Position numbers and translations under genes: made by a program. The notes beneath the pieces are model-generated. The model was not told where the DNA came from, did not search any database, and saw only the letters and a program-made list of their open reading frames with translations. From Spirosoma endophyticum (lineage in GTDB: Bacteria; Bacteroidota; Bacteroidia; Cytophagales; Spirosomataceae), in the NCBI RefSeq assembly GCF_900112365.1, contig NZ_FOLQ01000002.1, positions 682,001 through 746,000 on the forward strand: DNA of 64,000 bases. The letters run 5' to 3'. This document shows, in pieces, positions 62,592-64,000 of the stretch (position 1 is the first letter of the stretch; the number at the start of each line of letters is the position of its first letter).

Positions 62592-62783
62592 AACTCGGAT
62601 GATGTGAACCGGATCAACGCGCAGGCGCGTGTTATTGCGGTATGGATGCCGAACACCAATGCGACGAGGGAGGGGCCGAGGGGAAGCTACCAGGTAAGTG
62701 TGGATAAAATAAAGCGGCAGACAGGGTATGACGACTTACTGTCGAATGTGCAGCGGGTAATTCAAACAAAGACAGACGTATAA
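62592..62783 (+). pseudogene. C-terminal fragment of a DNA/RNA non-specific endonuclease
   Basis: The plus-strand frame ending at TAA 62781-62783 reads DDVNRINAQARVIAVWMPNT, then SYQVSVDKIKRQTGYDDLLS and a VIQTKTDV end. This matches the end of secreted NUC1-type (PF01223) endonucleases, where a RVIAVxxPN strand, YxxSVDxIExxTGYD and a final VIExxVD occur in this order. The catalytic DRGH part and any start codon are absent, because a stop lies at 62571-62573. It is therefore a remnant left by a deletion or insertion. Confidence 0.7.
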
Positions 62784-62855
62784 CTACGGTTTTTTGCTTG
62801 TCAATGTCACAAAAACGTTGTAACTCGTTCAACTAAATCCATAAATCTCAAAAAC

Positions 62856-63014
62856 ATGGATACTCAGAAAATTGACAAACCAACAGTTGCTGAACAATAT
62901 GGCATTGAGTACAGCGGTAGTCTGATCGGTCAGATAGGCCGCATCGCCTTGCTGATCTTCACTACCCTATTCGCGGGCCTGTTCATCGGACCCCTATGGA
63001 ACAAGCGCAAATAG
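62856..63014 (+). CDS. Small single-pass membrane protein
   Basis: This 52-residue ORF was found by reading the sequence. It starts at an ATG (MDTQKIDKPTVAEQYGIEYS), carries one helix (IALLIFTTLFAGLFIGPLW) and ends in NKRK. The polar N-terminus, central helix and basic end look like a real small membrane protein. It lies 72 bp behind the endonuclease remnant. No family is recognised. Confidence 0.5.
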   Translation: MDTQKIDKPTVAEQYGIEYSGSLIGQIGRIALLIFTTLFAGLFIGPLWNKRK

Positions 63015-63085
63015 GTTCGGTATAATTAATTCGCTTCAACTACAGGAACCTGTACCCTGGAATTAGTCCGGAACTAATTAATGAG

Positions 63086-63337
63086 ATGGTCTTGAGCCAG
63101 ATAGACATAAATATGGAAACAAATCATCAAGAAATTGAAGCAGAGAAGACGGTTTTAAGACAGGTAATTTCTTCGTACGATAAGTCAGTAGCTGACTTAA
63201 CAGATTTACTTCCAGGTTTAGAGAAAATGAATAATGCCTTAGAGGCTGATGGGAATTTTATTACGAACGTAAAGGAATCGATTGGCTATTTAAGTAATCA
63301 GCGAAAGCAAATGTATGATTACTTAAATAGCTTATAA
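63086..63337 (+). CDS. Hypothetical small helical protein
   Basis: This 83-residue acidic protein (74 if it starts at the ATG at 63113, METNHQEIEAEKTVLRQVIS) is predicted all-helical (SVADLTDLLPGLEKMNNALE, ESIGYLSNQRKQMYDYLNSL). No family is recognised. It is followed after 34 bp by another small gene. The leader of that gene shares a 20-bp repeat with a third small ORF. Confidence 0.55.
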   Translation: MVLSQIDINMETNHQEIEAEKTVLRQVISSYDKSVADLTDLLPGLEKMNNALEADGNFITNVKESIGYLSNQRKQMYDYLNSL

Positions 63338-63350
63338 TGGCAAACGATCC

Positions 63351-63374
63351 TGTAATTGAGTAACCACAACTATG
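63351..63374 (+). repeat. Leader repeat TGTAATTGAGTAACCA, copy 1
   Basis: TGTAATTGAGTAACCACAAC lies directly upstream of the 63372 ORF. Its partner TGTAATTGAGTAACCAAACT is at 63643-63662, upstream of the 63682 ORF. The segments behind (CCTAATCAAACAC and CCTAAACCACACG) are also similar. Confidence 0.65.
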
Positions 63375-63608
63375 ACGCCTAATCAAACACACATCGTCAC
63401 ACTCCTGATAGAAAACAATGCGTTGATGAAGACGCTACTCAGCTTACATGTTAATGCGCTTTCTGAACAGACGGGCGAATCTAGGGCAGATATTAACAAA
63501 CGGGTGGACGAGGCCATAGAGGAAAACATGAAAATAGGCTGGAAGGGTTTTTATGACAGCCTTCGTGAAGGAAATCCGTGGAACACGCAGGACAGCCCTG
63601 ACCCGTAA
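63372..63608 (+). CDS. Hypothetical small protein
   Basis: This 78-residue protein is helical in its first two thirds (IVTLLIENNALMKTLLSLHV, ADINKRVDEAIEENMKIGWK) and ends in a Trp/Pro-rich tail (GNPWNTQDSPDP). No family is recognised. It sits among orphan small genes and shares its leader sequence with the next ORF. Confidence 0.6.
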   Translation: MTPNQTHIVTLLIENNALMKTLLSLHVNALSEQTGESRADINKRVDEAIEENMKIGWKGFYDSLREGNPWNTQDSPDP

Positions 63609-63642
63609 GAGGAAGGATTGGTAGAGTAAAGCTAGAACGTCG

Positions 63643-63666
63643 TGTAATTGAGTAACCAAACTAAGC
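63643..63666 (+). repeat. Leader repeat TGTAATTGAGTAACCA, copy 2
   Basis: Copy of 63351-63374, 292 bp downstream and upstream of a 41-codon ORF. It suggests a small duplication of gene leaders. Confidence 0.6.
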
Positions 63667-63681
63667 CTAAACCACACGAAT

Positions 63682-63807
63682 ATGATTGACTCATTCCTGA
63701 ATTGGATTGGCAAAGGTGAGTTACCTGGCTTTACAGCGGACGAGTTGACCCTGCACCTGCGCCATACGGTTTTAGGTAGCGCACACCGTTGCTCTGTCGT
63801 CCCGTAA
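63682..63807 (+). CDS. Possible 41-residue protein or gene fragment
   Basis: The ORF starts at an ATG (MIDSFLNWIGKGELPGFTAD) and ends HRCSVVP. The beginning resembles a folded-protein N-terminus but the end looks random, so it may be the 5' remnant of a longer gene. A duplicated leader precedes it. Confidence 0.35.
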   Translation: MIDSFLNWIGKGELPGFTADELTLHLRHTVLGSAHRCSVVP

Positions 63808-63836
63808 ATCCTCTGTTCGCCCACAAACGCTGACCT

Positions 63837-64000
63837 TTACTTATTGAAATAATCGATTTTTATAGCCCCCATATTATTGAGCATATTCTCCTCTCCACTG
63901 CTCATCACCAGTGCACTTACCCCCAGATTTCCCTTCGTATTGCCCGGGCTTAACTGACCAGTCAGACCCACCGAGAGTCGCCCCTTTCCCCCAATTGACT
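63837..64000 (-). CDS. C-terminal part of a gene running off the window (partial)
   Basis: The minus-strand frame ending at TAA (63837-63839) is open to the window edge. Its end reads GRLSVGLTGQLSPGNTKG, then LGVSALVMSSGEENMLNN and AIKIDYFNK. Alternating hydrophobic strands with an aromatic C-terminus suggest an outer-membrane or beta-rich secreted protein; the family is unknown. Confidence 0.5.
   Translation of the reverse strand, partial: SIGGKGRLSVGLTGQLSPGNTKGNLGVSALVMSSGEENMLNNMGAIKIDYFNK

Noticed and set aside
63885..63915. Possible third copy of the att core (CTCCACTGCTCAT)
   Set aside because: Only about a dozen bases match, with a gap, and it lies inside an open reading frame on the minus strand.
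1..64000. rRNA operons, riboswitches and complete insertion sequences
   Set aside because: None seen: no rRNA-like conserved blocks, no recognisable riboswitch cores, and no intact transposase gene with terminal repeats.

Overview
The window looks like chromosome of a Bacteroidota bacterium of the order Cytophagales; a Spirosoma-like organism is my inference. The supporting signs are a type IX secretion tail on a surface protein, many lipoproteins with SxC-type lipoboxes, TAnnTTTG-type -7 promoter elements, starts without obvious Shine-Dalgarno sequences, a Nudix-type AraR regulator and several families typical of the phylum (DUF1080, DUF6814, DUF349, choice-of-anchor A). Most of the window is ordinary, dense, moderately GC-rich chromosome. 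The last ~7.3 kb looks accessory.

Layout. 0.2-2.7 kb: a secreted M3 peptidase and a small basic stress-type protein. 3-14.3 kb: a plus-strand polysaccharide-degradation run with three tandem Esterase-D-fold esterases, a Tat-exported GH106 alpha-L-rhamnosidase carrying a LamG-like insert, a type-B carboxylesterase and a GH3 glycosidase. 14.4-18 kb: lipoproteins, a TPR protein and an outer-membrane barrel. 18-26 kb: a minus-strand L-arabinose locus (araR, araB, araA, GH51 arabinofuranosidase, araD, galM) with two candidate AraR operators sharing GTGT-N7-ACACAAT. 26-39.7 kb: trpS, malic enzyme, a hotdog thioesterase, a histidine phosphatase, a LytS/LytTR pair, a DUF3298 lipoprotein, a GT-C-like membrane protein, a truncated hemoglobin, and alanine dehydrogenase with a divergent Lrp regulator. 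40-45 kb: a Kelch protein, a DUF1080 protein, a DUF1624 membrane protein and a T9SS-secreted adhesin-like protein beside an extremely AT-rich gap. 45.8-56.5 kb: an ABC exporter, a protealysin-like protease with its emfourin-type inhibitor, acs, a small membrane protein plus an MHS transporter, pdxH, and a DUF349 protein.

The most unusual part starts at a tRNA-Thr(UGU) gene (56611-56694), which folds with a class-II-like long variable arm. A 37-bp copy of its 3' end recurs at 59048-59084 with one mismatch. Between the copies lies a 2.4-kb islet holding hsdM of a type I restriction-modification system and an hsdS cut off exactly at the second copy. Both att-like copies are followed by a hairpin terminator and then a tandem TTGCA(A)TACAAG-type repeat, as expected for left ends of integrated elements. 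The region right of 59.1 kb may therefore be a second element in tandem. It holds an orphan hybrid histidine kinase, an endonuclease fragment and orphan small genes.

Two further patterns run through the window. The heptamer ACGTAGC/GCTACGT occurs roughly 55-60 times by hand count, against about 8 expected at random, and is nearly absent from 56.7-64 kb. Long, near-perfect intergenic inverted repeats sit at many gene ends; one family (core GCGAAAGAGTGA) supplies the stop codons or last residues of neighbouring genes.
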